Assembly: GCA_024701455.1 (NCBI GenBank)
Contig: JABXYP010000001.1
Location: 934,001-998,000 of the forward strand
Direction of reading: 5' to 3'
Source: Bacillus sp. A301a_S52
GTDB taxonomy: Bacteria > Bacillota > Bacilli > Bacillales > Salisediminibacteriaceae
Length of the DNA stretch: 64,000 nucleotides
Shown here one piece after another: positions 17,728 to 27,196 of the stretch. The translations under genes and the position numbers were made by a program. The notes beneath the pieces are model-generated. The model was not told where the DNA came from. It saw only the letters and a program-made list of their open reading frames with translations, and did no database searches. Each line of letters starts with the position of its first letter. Within the stretch, counting starts at the first letter, position 1.

Positions 17728-18918
17728 TTAAGTTTGATACTTCTTCAACATATGTGTAAAGTCGCACACCCATTGCAATAAAGCGAGATCATGGCCGATT
17801 CCTGCAATAATGGACAATCCCACAGGGGTACCGGTAGTGGGGATGACTGGAATAGTAACTTGAGGGCATCCGGATAGTCCGGCAATACAAGCTAATTGTA
17901 ACGTTTGTTGTCGGGTGTTTTCCACAGCTTCTTCAGGGAGTCCACGAAGTGGTGCAACACCAGGCGTTGTGGGAATAATCAACAGCCCATTTCCCATTAA
18001 GAGCGTTCTCAGCTGTGATCGGATATGCTGACGTTTAACAGCTTCAGGCTGGGCTTTGGCTTCTGTTATGTTTTTTGCCATCAGAAAGCGTTCTTTCACC
18101 CCTGGTCCAAACGTTGGATTTACGTCTTCAATCCATTTTCTATGCGTCTCCCAAATTTCTTTCCCCTGTAAAATACGGAATGTTGTTGCCCATTCAGAAA
18201 GACCGGCTTCTGCTAGAGTTAAAGTGTCAAAATAGAGGGAGGTTTTGTCTTTTAATTCTGTAACAAGGGGCTCAAGGATTGCCCGGGTTGCTGTGTCTGA
18301 AATAGCCCATGCATCTTCTGGGATAAAACAGTTTGTAAAGCTTGTTGTTGTCTCGGTTTTGTTCAATAACGCTTGTGCTACATTTTTCAATGTGTAGGCA
18401 TCTCGACTCAACACACCTACTGTATCAAATGAGGGGGCTAGTGGAATGACACCATCCATTAAAATACTGCCATGAGTAGGGCGATAGCCAAATAGTCCGC
18501 AGTAAGATGCAGGAATTCTGATGGAACCGCCTGTATCTGTCCCTAATGCAAAATCAACATGATTACTAGCGACAGCCGATGCAGAGCCGCTTGAAGAGCC
18601 GCCGGGGATACGGGCTGGATCTCGTGGGTTTAGAGGTGTCCCATAATGATAATTTTCACCATTTAAACTATACATTAATTCATCCGTAATTGTCAGGCCT
18701 CTCAGTGTTGCTCCTGATTCGAGTAGACGAGCGACGGTGGGGGCAGTTAAGTCGGAAGCTGAATGTGTCTCATACCATTGAGGGTTTCCATTTGTGTTTC
18801 TCACTCCTTCAATATGGAACACATCTTTGATTGCAAATGTCAGACCTGAAAGGGGACCTGGGGATAACGGATATTTGGTAAATGTGTCATTGATAAATGC
18901 GTTTACAACATCGCTCAT
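17728..18918 (-). CDS. Amidase signature family hydrolase
   Basis: A 396-residue cytoplasmic amidase with the Ser-cisSer-Lys triad. Lys is in FAIKDVFH near residue 31. The glycine/serine loop PGGSSSGSA comes next, and the nucleophile Ser is in [19 protein letters not shown] precedes the ATG. It is co-oriented with allantoinase upstream and the FAH-type gene downstream. It probably hydrolyses an amide or ureide intermediate, and similarity to AtzF or aminoacyl amidases is plausible. It is short compared with GatA (about 485). Assignment to purine catabolism is by context only. Confidence 0.8.
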   Translation of the reverse strand: MSDVVNAFINDTFTKYPLSPGPLSGLTFAIKDVFHIEGVRNTNGNPQWYETHSASDLTAPTVARLLESGATLRGLTITDELMYSLNGENYHYGTPLNPRDPARIPGGSSSGSASAVASNHVDFALGTDTGGSIRIPASYCGLFGYRPTHGSILMDGVIPLAPSFDTVGVLSRDAYTLKNVAQALLNKTETTTSFTNCFIPEDAWAISDTATRAILEPLVTELKDKTSLYFDTLTLAEAGLSEWATTFRILQGKEIWETHRKWIEDVNPTFGPGVKERFLMAKNITEAKAQPEAVKRQHIRSQLRTLLMGNGLLIIPTTPGVAPLRGLPEEAVENTRQQTLQLACIAGLSGCPQVTIPVIPTTGTPVGLSIIAGIGHDLALLQWVCDFTHMLKKYQT

Positions 18919-19047
18919 ATGATCCCTCCTAAGAAACGTTTAACACCTATGTGCTTTTATTTTACCGACAGCCATCATAGGTGTCTTTATTAATGATAAC
19001 TAAAATGGAGTGTACCTGTTAGTATATGTGACTAATTTATCAGATAG

Positions 19048-20412
19048 TTAGAGGGTAGCTAAGTTTTTACCGAAAGGTTGGTCAACAACGATACCTTCTT
19101 CAGCTTTATAAACACAACGGCCACTGACAATAGTCGCTTGAATAGCCCCTTTGATTTCTCTGCCTACATAAGGAGAATATTTATGACGAAAAAGGATGTC
19201 ATCGGAAGTTATGTGAGTGTCGACAGTTGGGTCATAGATGGTCAAATTTGCCTTTTTTCCTGTCTGGATTCTACCTTGCTCGTGAAGATATGGGAAACGG
19301 TCTGCCGCATGATTGGTCAGAAGGGGTAAAATATCTGTCAATGAAAATCCTTGTACTAATGCGTGACTGATAAATGCAGGTATGCCAAATTGGATACTTT
19401 GAATACCGCCCCATGCTTGCCATATATTATTTATTCCACGTTGTTTCATAGCTGGTGGACAAGGGGAATGATCTGAACTGATCATGTCGATCTTTCCTTC
19501 ATGAATTTTCTCCCAAAGACCTTCGACACTTTCTCTATGACGTAATGGTGGCGCACACTTGAGAAGCGGGCCTTCACGAAGGAAGTCCTCGTCAGTAAAT
19601 AAAAGGTAATGAGGACACGTTTCACTGGAAACATTGACTCCTGTTTTTTTTGCGGTGTAAATGCGTTCTGCCACCTCAGGGTGACTGACGTGAACAATAT
19701 GAAGCGGTGTGTTATATTTTGCAGCATAATCTAGAGCAATATCAACCGCTTCTAATTCCGCCTCTACTGGTCTGCTCTCAAGGAACGCAGTTGGATCTTT
19801 TTGGCTGGTTTGATTCAGCCTATAATAAGCTAATGCATCTTCCCACTCGGCATGTAAAGCAAGAATCGTATCCGTTTCCCCACAGAATGCCATAGCATTG
19901 GGAAGAGAATCATGATCCAATCGTTTAAAATCGGTAATGCCACTTTCTGATAAAAAACCTTTAAAGCCAATTATTCCAATGTCTTGCATGGCTTGTAAGA
20001 CTTTATCATTATGAGACATATCAGCAGTCATGCCACCCCAAAGAGCGAAATCTATGAAAGATTGATGCTGTAACGACTGCTCTTTAAGTTGTAAAGTTCC
20101 TGCATTATTTGCAGATGGATGACTATTAAGCGGCATATCACAAACGGTTGTGATCCCCCCTGCTGCCGCTCCAGCACTTCCTGTTCTAAATCCTTCCCAT
20201 GTTGTTCTGCCAGGCTCATTGAAATGAACATGTACATCAATAAAACCAGGCAAAACAAAAGCCCCTTTTGCATCATAAAGGACGGCTGCTTCTGCTACTT
20301 CAGGATTGTCTGGTGCTACGATGGCATGAATAGTATCGTTTTTAACAAGGAGTGCTTTATAGGTGAAATCATTCCCATCAAACACTCTTCCGTTAACAAT
20401 AGCTTGCAACAT
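19048..20412 (-). CDS. pucH: Allantoinase
   Basis: A 454-residue amidohydrolase that opens the hydantoin ring of allantoin to give allantoate. Seen: the metal motif DVHVHFNEPGRTTWEG near residues 59-74, the lysine GFKGFLSE (carbamylated Lys), HIVHVSHP, SSETCPHYL and SSDHSPCP. These are the usual metal-ligand blocks of AllB/PucH. AAGGAGG precedes ATG 20412. It is transcribed divergently from pucR, and a TnrA-like site lies between them. Dihydropyrimidinase is the main alternative, but the EPGRTTWEG block favours allantoinase. Confidence 0.9.
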   Translation of the reverse strand: MLQAIVNGRVFDGNDFTYKALLVKNDTIHAIVAPDNPEVAEAAVLYDAKGAFVLPGFIDVHVHFNEPGRTTWEGFRTGSAGAAAGGITTVCDMPLNSHPSANNAGTLQLKEQSLQHQSFIDFALWGGMTADMSHNDKVLQAMQDIGIIGFKGFLSESGITDFKRLDHDSLPNAMAFCGETDTILALHAEWEDALAYYRLNQTSQKDPTAFLESRPVEAELEAVDIALDYAAKYNTPLHIVHVSHPEVAERIYTAKKTGVNVSSETCPHYLLFTDEDFLREGPLLKCAPPLRHRESVEGLWEKIHEGKIDMISSDHSPCPPAMKQRGINNIWQAWGGIQSIQFGIPAFISHALVQGFSLTDILPLLTNHAADRFPYLHEQGRIQTGKKANLTIYDPTVDTHITSDDILFRHKYSPYVGREIKGAIQATIVSGRCVYKAEEGIVVDQPFGKNLATL

Positions 20413-20584
20413 AAATCGTTTCTCCTCCTTCTTTTAATGTAAGTTCCTTATAATATATGATGTGTGTTTTTTTGTGGCTAAGCTATGCCCTATCACCGTG
20501 ATGATCGTGGTGTAAGAGGTAGTATGTATTGCCGCTACCTTGCTTTCTTATTTTGGACGCAAATACTAAAAAATGTGTTTTTAA

Positions 20585-20601
20585 TGTTAGGTTTTATAAC
20601 G
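20585..20601 (+). promoter_or_regulatory. Candidate TnrA/GlnR box
   Basis: TGTTA-N7-TAACG matches the TnrA/GlnR consensus TGTNA-N7-TNACA except for the last base, with an AT-rich centre. It lies between the divergent allantoinase and pucR genes, 68 bp before the pucR start. Nitrogen control of purine catabolism is known in B. subtilis. Single-site sequence evidence only. Confidence 0.4.
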
Positions 20602-20668
20602 GAAATCTTTATCTTCTAAGATATTCATTATATTGTATGATAAACAGTCCAGAGTGGAGGTGGGTGGC

Positions 20669-22315
20669 GTGAAGATGGAAAATCTTCTTAATACTCCTTT
20701 TTTTAAAGAAACCGTTGTTTTGGCGGGACAAGAAGGACTTGCTAAAGAAGTACATTCCGTTAATATGATGGATGCCCCTGATATTATTGATTATTTAGAA
20801 AAAGAGCAGTTATTATTGACTACCGGTTATTCCATTAAAAATAAAGCCGGGGCATTATTGCAGCTTGTTGAGCAAATGGCTGCCCAAGGATGTGCTGGTT
20901 TAGGTTTGAAAGTTGAACGGTTTTTAAAGGATATTCCAGAGGAGGTAATAGATGCAGCTAACCGACTCCATTTTCCGATTATAGAACTACCGCAGCAACG
21001 GTCATTAGGTGACATTATGACGCATATTTTGAAGCTTATTTTACAAGAACGGACAGAAGAACTTGATTATGCGTTAAAGGTGCACCGGCAATTTTCAGAT
21101 ATCATTATGTCTGGTAAAGGTCTACATGACGTTATAGATCGATTGGCGAACATCATTGATTCACCTGTCTTACTTATGAGTCACCGACTTGAAACATTAG
21201 CGGCATCCAAAAAGTACAGCGACGAGTTCTATTTTGAAATCGCAAGCCAAATTAATGACGAATTAGCTAAACGCGATATCTCCTCCCAAGACATGTTGAC
21301 CTTACACATCACCTATCCCTATATAAACAGAAAACAAGTGGCTTCGCTTTTCTCAGTACACACAAATGTCTACCAAAAAGGCTTTTTAATTGTTTTTAAA
21401 GAGGTTGCCAATGAGCCATCAACAACGTTGCTAGCTATTGAGCAGGCAGCTAATGTCGCCTCATTTGAGCTAATGAAAAGGCATGCGGTTGAACAGCACG
21501 GACGTATGCTTAAAAATGAGTTTTTAACAGATTTTGTTGAAGGCCATTACTCTTCGGAAAAAGATATTGCTAAGAGAGGGAACATTTATAATTTAAAACG
21601 AGATCAACATTATATATGTGTCGCAAGCAAATTAGATGACGAAGAAGATCTGAATGGTAGTTTATCCATTGATAAAGAAACCCACATGCAGATGTATAAA
21701 GATGCCATTTACGAGCAACTCAGCCTATGGCTGCGTTACTATTTCGATGATTACATCATCTTTACGAAAGGGGACATTTATCTTTTTTTAATTGGGACAG
21801 AAGAACTTTCCAATGATCCAGAGCGGGAGGTTATGAAAAATATAACGCATATTCAGGCGGAGGTATTTGAACATTTATATCTATCTATGTCTTTCGGTAT
21901 TGGTCACATAGCTGATACATTATTGCACGTACCTGAGTCTTATCGAGAGGCATTGGATGCTTTACGGTCGGGCTATCGATCGGAAAAACGACGCTTCGTA
22001 CAAAACTGTGATGCAAAAGGAGTGGCAGAATTACTTCGAGCTGTGGCACCACAAAAGCTTAAGGAATTTTATCAGTCATCCTTAAAAACATTGGCAGAAT
22101 CAACACGGAAAGATGAACAAGACTTAATTGAGACGTTAAGAGTGTATATTGAAAAGAACGGTCAAATTGCTGAAACAGCAAAGGCTTTGTTCATTCACCG
22201 TAATACTGTCATTTATCGCATAAAAAAATGTGAAGAACGGTTAAACATTGATTTGAAAAATGCAGATGATATTCATAAAATACGTACGGCACTCATGATT
22301 CGCTCTATTATTTGA
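20669..22315 (+). CDS. pucR: PucR-type purine catabolism regulator
   Basis: A 548-residue transcription factor. Seen: an N-terminal PucR ligand-sensing domain (residues 1-130), a central GGDEF-like region without catalytic residues, and a C-terminal HTH_30 reading AKALFIHRNTVIYRIKKCEE. The GTG at 20669 follows GGAGGT by 7 bases; an ATG at 20675 is a close alternative and the ORF from 20633 has no ribosome site. In B. subtilis PucR activates uric acid and allantoin genes. It is divergent from allantoinase and precedes pucCDE, which fits that role. Confidence 0.88.
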   Translation: MKMENLLNTPFFKETVVLAGQEGLAKEVHSVNMMDAPDIIDYLEKEQLLLTTGYSIKNKAGALLQLVEQMAAQGCAGLGLKVERFLKDIPEEVIDAANRLHFPIIELPQQRSLGDIMTHILKLILQERTEELDYALKVHRQFSDIIMSGKGLHDVIDRLANIIDSPVLLMSHRLETLAASKKYSDEFYFEIASQINDELAKRDISSQDMLTLHITYPYINRKQVASLFSVHTNVYQKGFLIVFKEVANEPSTTLLAIEQAANVASFELMKRHAVEQHGRMLKNEFLTDFVEGHYSSEKDIAKRGNIYNLKRDQHYICVASKLDDEEDLNGSLSIDKETHMQMYKDAIYEQLSLWLRYYFDDYIIFTKGDIYLFLIGTEELSNDPEREVMKNITHIQAEVFEHLYLSMSFGIGHIADTLLHVPESYREALDALRSGYRSEKRRFVQNCDAKGVAELLRAVAPQKLKEFYQSSLKTLAESTRKDEQDLIETLRVYIEKNGQIAETAKALFIHRNTVIYRIKKCEERLNIDLKNADDIHKIRTALMIRSII

Positions 22316-22447
22316 CCTATCAAATCGAGCCTTTGCTAGTTAGGCGACATAGACAAGAAGTTTTAGCCTTTTTAGTCAATCTAGCCAATGACAAAATGTT
22401 CTGCTTTCCATTAGACTGACAAAAATAAGTCAGAGAGGAGAACGAGC

Positions 22448-23314
22448 ATGGTAACAGAAGAAAAAGTTTGGAGACCGAATAACTTAAACGAAGCATGGTC
22501 TCTTTCTCAACAACTTATGCGACCATCTCAATTTGTATCAGGAGGCACATGGTTACGAACGCAATGGGAGGCAGGAACAGACAATATTGCCCCACATTTA
22601 ATAAGTCTCGATAGAGTTTCAGAAGTGACTAACTGTATTCATATAGAAAAGGGTGAACTTGTTATTGGGGCTATGGCAGCATTAGCTGATGTCAGTGGCA
22701 ATGCGTTAATAAAAGAAAGGTCGCCTCTACTTATAAAAGCATGTCAGAATATTGCGTCACCTTCTGTGAGGAATCAAGCCACTTTAGGTGGTAACATTAT
22801 TTCGCGTGTTGGCGACACCTTACCGGTATTACTCGTGTTGGAAGCCACATTAACATGGTACAGCGCAGGCAACTTTATCAATGTATCTGTGCAGGAGTGG
22901 ATGGAAAGATCAGGTGATGCGTGGGGGATTCTTGTTTGTGTGAGAGTACCATTAAAGAGAGAAGCCAATTTTTCATTTTTTCTGAAAATAGGACGGCGTG
23001 AAACATTTATTCCGTCGTTAGTGACGGTTGCTGGCAGGGGAATTTATAGTGAAGAAAAACATGAGATAATGACCATTTCTTTGGCGGCTGGGAGTGGGAG
23101 TACATCTGCTATGAGATTAATAGAGACAGAAAGGTTGCTGACAGAAAAGCGTTGTTCTAACTCAATTTTATCTGAGGCGTTAACGGTCATTCAAGGCGAT
23201 TTTCAGCCTAGTGGAGATCCATTTGCATCCGCCTATTATAAACGTCAGGTTGCTGCCAATTTGATTGTAAGCGAATTGTATCGTTTAGGAGGTGATTGTC
23301 ATGAGATTAAATAA
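22448..23314 (+). CDS. pucC: Xanthine dehydrogenase, FAD-binding subunit
   Basis: A 288-residue FAD subunit of the molybdenum hydroxylase that oxidises hypoxanthine and xanthine to urate. Seen: FVSGGTWLRTQW, matching the first FAD-binding loop, and SVRNQATLGGNIIS, the hallmark second FAD loop, near residues 107-120. A CO_deh_flav_C-like domain follows. AGAGGAG precedes the ATG. It overlaps the start of the molybdenum subunit by 14 bases, indicating coupled translation. Confidence 0.9.
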   Translation: MVTEEKVWRPNNLNEAWSLSQQLMRPSQFVSGGTWLRTQWEAGTDNIAPHLISLDRVSEVTNCIHIEKGELVIGAMAALADVSGNALIKERSPLLIKACQNIASPSVRNQATLGGNIISRVGDTLPVLLVLEATLTWYSAGNFINVSVQEWMERSGDAWGILVCVRVPLKREANFSFFLKIGRRETFIPSLVTVAGRGIYSEEKHEIMTISLAAGSGSTSAMRLIETERLLTEKRCSNSILSEALTVIQGDFQPSGDPFASAYYKRQVAANLIVSELYRLGGDCHEIK

Positions 23315-25661
23315 GCCTACGGAACAGCACCCTTGGAAAATAAGACCTGATGGAAGGGCAAAAGTCAGCGGGGCTCTTCATTATTTGACTGATATGACGC
23401 GGGAGAACATGATCTACGGAAAAGTGCTTAGAAGCGGGGTGCCCCATGCTCAGATAGTTGATATTAAAACGTGCGAAGTGGAAAAGCTTCCGGGTGTCAA
23501 GGCAGTTCTCACGCACAAAGATGTCCCTGGTCTAAATGGTTTTGGGATTGCTGAGCCGAATCAACCCGTTTTCTGTGAGCACTTAATTAGGTATGAAGGT
23601 GATGCTATTGCAGCAGTGGCAGCAGAAACTCTTGAAATTGCCGAAGAAGCATTGGCTCTAATTCACGTGGAGTATAAGGAACTCCCCATTTTAGATTCAC
23701 CGGAAAAAGCATTACATCCAGACGCACCATTATTGCATAAAGAGGGAAACGTTTTACACGAGAGAGATTATACGAGAGGTCAAGTAGAGGATGCTTTTGA
23801 TATGTGTGCTCACATTGTGGAAGAAGTCTATGAAACTCCCCGCCAAATGCATGTGTATATGGAGACGGAAGGAGGCATGTTTATTCCAGAAAAAAACGGT
23901 CGGTTAACGATTTATGCGCCAACACAGCACGGGTATAAAGATCGGATGCAATTAGCACGAATTCTAAATATACCTGCTGATCATATAAGAGTCGTGTCGA
24001 GTCCAATTGGAGGGTCCTTTGGCGGTAAAGACGAATTAAATGTTCAGCCATATGGCGCATTGCTTGCTCTCCGATGTGGGAAACCTATTAAAATGCATTA
24101 TTCTAGAATGGAATCGGTTATAGCAGGTTTGAAGCGTCATCCTATGAAAGTAACGATGAAAACGGGGATAGATCATGAAGGGAAACTATTAGCTCATCAA
24201 GTATCGATTATGTCCGATACAGGAGCTTATGCCACACTTGGTGGTCCTGTATTAAATTTTGCCGTAGAACATGCTGTTGGTGGCTACAGTATCCCAAACG
24301 TTGAGATCTCTGGAAAAGCCGTATATACAAATAATGGCGTGTCAGGAGAATTTCGAGGATTTGGCGGAAATCAAGTAACATTTGCATTGGAAGGCCAACT
24401 TGATCGGCTGGCAGAGAATATAGGACTTGATCCGTGGGAGATAAGACGGCGAAACTTGAGAGAGCTTAATGATCCTGGACCATTAGGACAACAAATAGCG
24501 CCAAATGACGGACCATTACACGTTTGGAAGTCTATTAAACAGTCCCCTTTATATCAATCAGGGAAAGAAATACACAGCGATAATTTGCCATGGGTTCGAA
24601 GAGGAAAAGGTATGGCTTTAGCTATGCATGGATCAGGCCTTGGTTATGGTATTCCAGATCCCGCCGGTGGAAAAATTGGCTTAAATGGTGATGGGAAAAT
24701 CGAAGTCGCTTTTGGACATGAAGAGTTCGGGCAAGGCTTGTTAGGCACGTTAGAATTAATGTTACTCGATCACTTCAATTGTGATACAGACGACCTTCAC
24801 ATAATGATTGGTGACACGGACAACGTGCCTGAAAGTGGTTCATCCACTGCATCTAGAACGACAAATATGGTATGGCAATCGCTGCAAAATATGAAAAAGC
24901 CGTTTTTAACTGAACTTTTTTCGGAAGTTCATAAACTGACGGGGGAGGACCCATCTCAATTGATGACTGGGGAAAAAGGGGTATGGAAGCGAGAAATAGA
25001 CAAAAGCCGCCGCTTTCTTATGAGCTATAAGGAACTAGCAGCAGCCTGTCTAGACCCGATTGTGTGTACGACAGAATTCCATTATCCTGTGACCCCTGAT
25101 CCCGTGCTTGGAGGGCATTTTCTTTTCAGCTCTACGGCTGTGATTGCGGAAGTGGAAGTTAACATGCTAACAGGGAGGGTTAGAGTGATTGGAGCTGATC
25201 ATGCTGTAGCTGCGGGAGAAGTTGTAAATCCTTTAGGTTATCTCGGACAAATAGAAGGTGGCAGTATAATGGCCCTCGGTTTCACCCTAACGGAAGATGC
25301 CGTTATGCGTAACGGTCAGTACATGACGAGAAACCTTGATACGTATCTCGCACCAACCATTTTTGATGTCCCAGACATTCAACATGTGGATGCAATTGAG
25401 GAGCTGCCAGAAGGAGATACATTTGGACCAAGAGGGGTAGGAGAAGTAGGGTCAGTTGCTCTGGCACCGGCTATTGTTTCAGCTGTTAAACAGGCAACAG
25501 GGAAATGGATAACGAAACTCCCGATTAAACCAGAAGAGATTCTTGATGAAGGGAAAGGCTTCTTTTCTTACTGCTTCAAAGACTCATTACAAGAGAAAGG
25601 AATGAAGCAGGATGACGAAACAAACCCAATTTACAGTGACAGACAAGCCGGGAGCCCTTAA
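23301..25661 (+). CDS. pucD: Xanthine dehydrogenase, molybdenum-binding subunit
   Basis: A 786-residue catalytic subunit. Seen: the a/b hammerhead domain (RPDGRAKVSGALHYLTD), GSFGGKDE for the Mo-pterin site, EFRGFGGNQ and the catalytic-glutamate region GPRGVGEVG near the C-terminus. ATG 23301 is used because GGAGGT lies just ahead. The order pucC-pucD-pucE with overlapping ends forms one translational unit. The 3' end overlaps pucE by 50 bases. Confidence 0.93.
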   Translation: MRLNKPTEQHPWKIRPDGRAKVSGALHYLTDMTRENMIYGKVLRSGVPHAQIVDIKTCEVEKLPGVKAVLTHKDVPGLNGFGIAEPNQPVFCEHLIRYEGDAIAAVAAETLEIAEEALALIHVEYKELPILDSPEKALHPDAPLLHKEGNVLHERDYTRGQVEDAFDMCAHIVEEVYETPRQMHVYMETEGGMFIPEKNGRLTIYAPTQHGYKDRMQLARILNIPADHIRVVSSPIGGSFGGKDELNVQPYGALLALRCGKPIKMHYSRMESVIAGLKRHPMKVTMKTGIDHEGKLLAHQVSIMSDTGAYATLGGPVLNFAVEHAVGGYSIPNVEISGKAVYTNNGVSGEFRGFGGNQVTFALEGQLDRLAENIGLDPWEIRRRNLRELNDPGPLGQQIAPNDGPLHVWKSIKQSPLYQSGKEIHSDNLPWVRRGKGMALAMHGSGLGYGIPDPAGGKIGLNGDGKIEVAFGHEEFGQGLLGTLELMLLDHFNCDTDDLHIMIGDTDNVPESGSSTASRTTNMVWQSLQNMKKPFLTELFSEVHKLTGEDPSQLMTGEKGVWKREIDKSRRFLMSYKELAAACLDPIVCTTEFHYPVTPDPVLGGHFLFSSTAVIAEVEVNMLTGRVRVIGADHAVAAGEVVNPLGYLGQIEGGSIMALGFTLTEDAVMRNGQYMTRNLDTYLAPTIFDVPDIQHVDAIEELPEGDTFGPRGVGEVGSVALAPAIVSAVKQATGKWITKLPIKPEEILDEGKGFFSYCFKDSLQEKGMKQDDETNPIYSDRQAGSP

Positions 25662-26124
25662 TGTGACCTTTCAATTGAACGGAAACGAGACCACTTTTTA
25701 CGTGTCGCCATCACGTCGACTTATAGACGTATTACGAACCGATTTAGCTATGACAGGGACGAAAATCTCCTGTGAAATAGGGAGGTGTGGGGCATGTATT
25801 GTTCTTGTAGATGGTAAGCCTCATAATTCATGTTTGCTTATGATTTACCAATGTGAAGGTAAATCAATTGAGACAATTGAAAGCCTTCAACACGAGGAAC
25901 CGAATCGTGTCCAACAAGCTTTCCTAGAAGAAGGCGCACTACAGTGTGGCTATTGTACACCGGGGATGGTAATGGCCTTAAAAGGTGCGTTAAATAACAA
26001 AGATAATCCGTCCTATAATGAAATGAAAGAAGCCCTTGCAGGTAACTTATGTCGTTGTACAGGCTATGGAGGAATCCTCCGTGTGTTAAGAAAACTAAGT
26101 TCAGATTCAGATGAGCAAGAATAA
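25612..26124 (+). CDS. pucE: Xanthine dehydrogenase, 2Fe-2S subunit
   Basis: A 170-residue electron-transfer subunit with two [2Fe-2S] sites. The plant-ferredoxin-type site is CEIGRCGACIV plus a following Cys. The alpha-helical site is CGYCTPGM and CRCTGYGG. It starts inside the end of pucD and receives electrons from the Mo centre for delivery to FAD in PucC. Length and motifs are standard. Confidence 0.93.
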   Translation: MTKQTQFTVTDKPGALNVTFQLNGNETTFYVSPSRRLIDVLRTDLAMTGTKISCEIGRCGACIVLVDGKPHNSCLLMIYQCEGKSIETIESLQHEEPNRVQQAFLEEGALQCGYCTPGMVMALKGALNNKDNPSYNEMKEALAGNLCRCTGYGGILRVLRKLSSDSDEQE

Positions 26125-26152
26125 TGGTTTCATTTTAGAAGGAGGGTTTGAG

Positions 26153-27196
26153 ATGAAAGATGACCACAAGTTCCTTCATATAATGAAACAGGCGCCAGAA
26201 CAATCTTTTGTATTAGCCACAATTACGTATATTAAAGGATCAGCCTATCGGCATGAAGGTGCTAAAATGTTGTTTACCACGAATGGATCACAGTATGGTT
26301 TAATTAGTGGCGGCTGTTTAGAAGACGATTTAGCCTATCGTGCTAAGCAAGCATTTATTTCGAAGCAAAATCAGTGGTTAACGTATGATTTGCAAAGTGA
26401 AGATGACGCAGGTTGGGGACAAGGAGCAGGTTGTAATGGCACTGTTCACATTTATTTAGAGTTCACCCAGTGGGATACATCAAAAGCAAAAGCATTACAG
26501 TATTTAGAAGAAGGGCGCAGCGTTATCTCTGTCAAATGCTTGATGGACAACAAAGTGAAAACAAGTTTTTTGACTGAGGAAGGGGAGCAGCTTTCTGAAA
26601 AAGAGATGGCATTACCTAAAGAGGTTCAATCAGCCTGTAACAACGTTTTAAGTCGTGAAAAAAGAACAGCTTTTTTGTCACTGAAGGATGACTATTTTGT
26701 AGAGCATCTTGAGCCGAAAGATACCTTATATATTTTCGGTGGTGGACGAGACGTTGAGCCCGTTGTCAAAAAAGCGGCGGAGTTTCATTTTAATGTGATA
26801 GTGATTGATCCAAGAGAAGAAAGGTGTAGCCAAGCTAACTTTCCTCAAGCTAGTGATTGTCTGTGCATGCATGCAGAGGAATTTATCGCAACACACTCAT
26901 TTAAAAATAATAGTTATGTTCTTATCATGACACATCGTTTTGAGTGGGATCAGATATTGCTAAAACAGGTTTTGACCTGTAAAAGCACGTTAAGATATGC
27001 AGGAATCCTTGGTCCTAGAAGGCGGACCCGTCGATTGCTAGGTTCTAAAGAAATCCCAGAATGGCTCCATTCACCAGTTGGTGTAGACATTGATGCTGAA
27101 GGGTTAGAAGAAATTAGTGTAAGTATCCTGGCAGAGTTGATTAAAGTAAGAAATAGAACACCAAGAACTTCTAATCCGGCATTGGCGGCTATTTAA
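26153..27196 (+). CDS. pucA: XdhC/CoxI-family maturation factor
   Basis: A 347-residue protein of the XdhC family that binds molybdenum cofactor, promotes its sulfuration and inserts it into xanthine dehydrogenase. Seen: the N-terminal CoxI domain (TYIKGSAYRHEGAKML, SGGCLEDD) and a C-terminal Rossmann-like domain with YIFGGGRDVEPV and GILGPRRRTRRLL. ATG 26153 follows GAAGGAGGG. It ends immediately before pucB (TAA then ATG), so the two are co-translated. Confidence 0.88.
   Translation: MKDDHKFLHIMKQAPEQSFVLATITYIKGSAYRHEGAKMLFTTNGSQYGLISGGCLEDDLAYRAKQAFISKQNQWLTYDLQSEDDAGWGQGAGCNGTVHIYLEFTQWDTSKAKALQYLEEGRSVISVKCLMDNKVKTSFLTEEGEQLSEKEMALPKEVQSACNNVLSREKRTAFLSLKDDYFVEHLEPKDTLYIFGGGRDVEPVVKKAAEFHFNVIVIDPREERCSQANFPQASDCLCMHAEEFIATHSFKNNSYVLIMTHRFEWDQILLKQVLTCKSTLRYAGILGPRRRTRRLLGSKEIPEWLHSPVGVDIDAEGLEEISVSILAELIKVRNRTPRTSNPALAAI

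Noticed and set aside
18950..18985. ACACCTATG/CATAGGTGT hairpin between allantoinase and amidase
   Set aside because: No T run on the transcribed (minus) strand, so not called a terminator.
22416..22433. CTGAC-N8-GTCAG inverted repeat before pucC
   Set aside because: Only 5-bp arms just ahead of the ribosome site; too short to call an operator.
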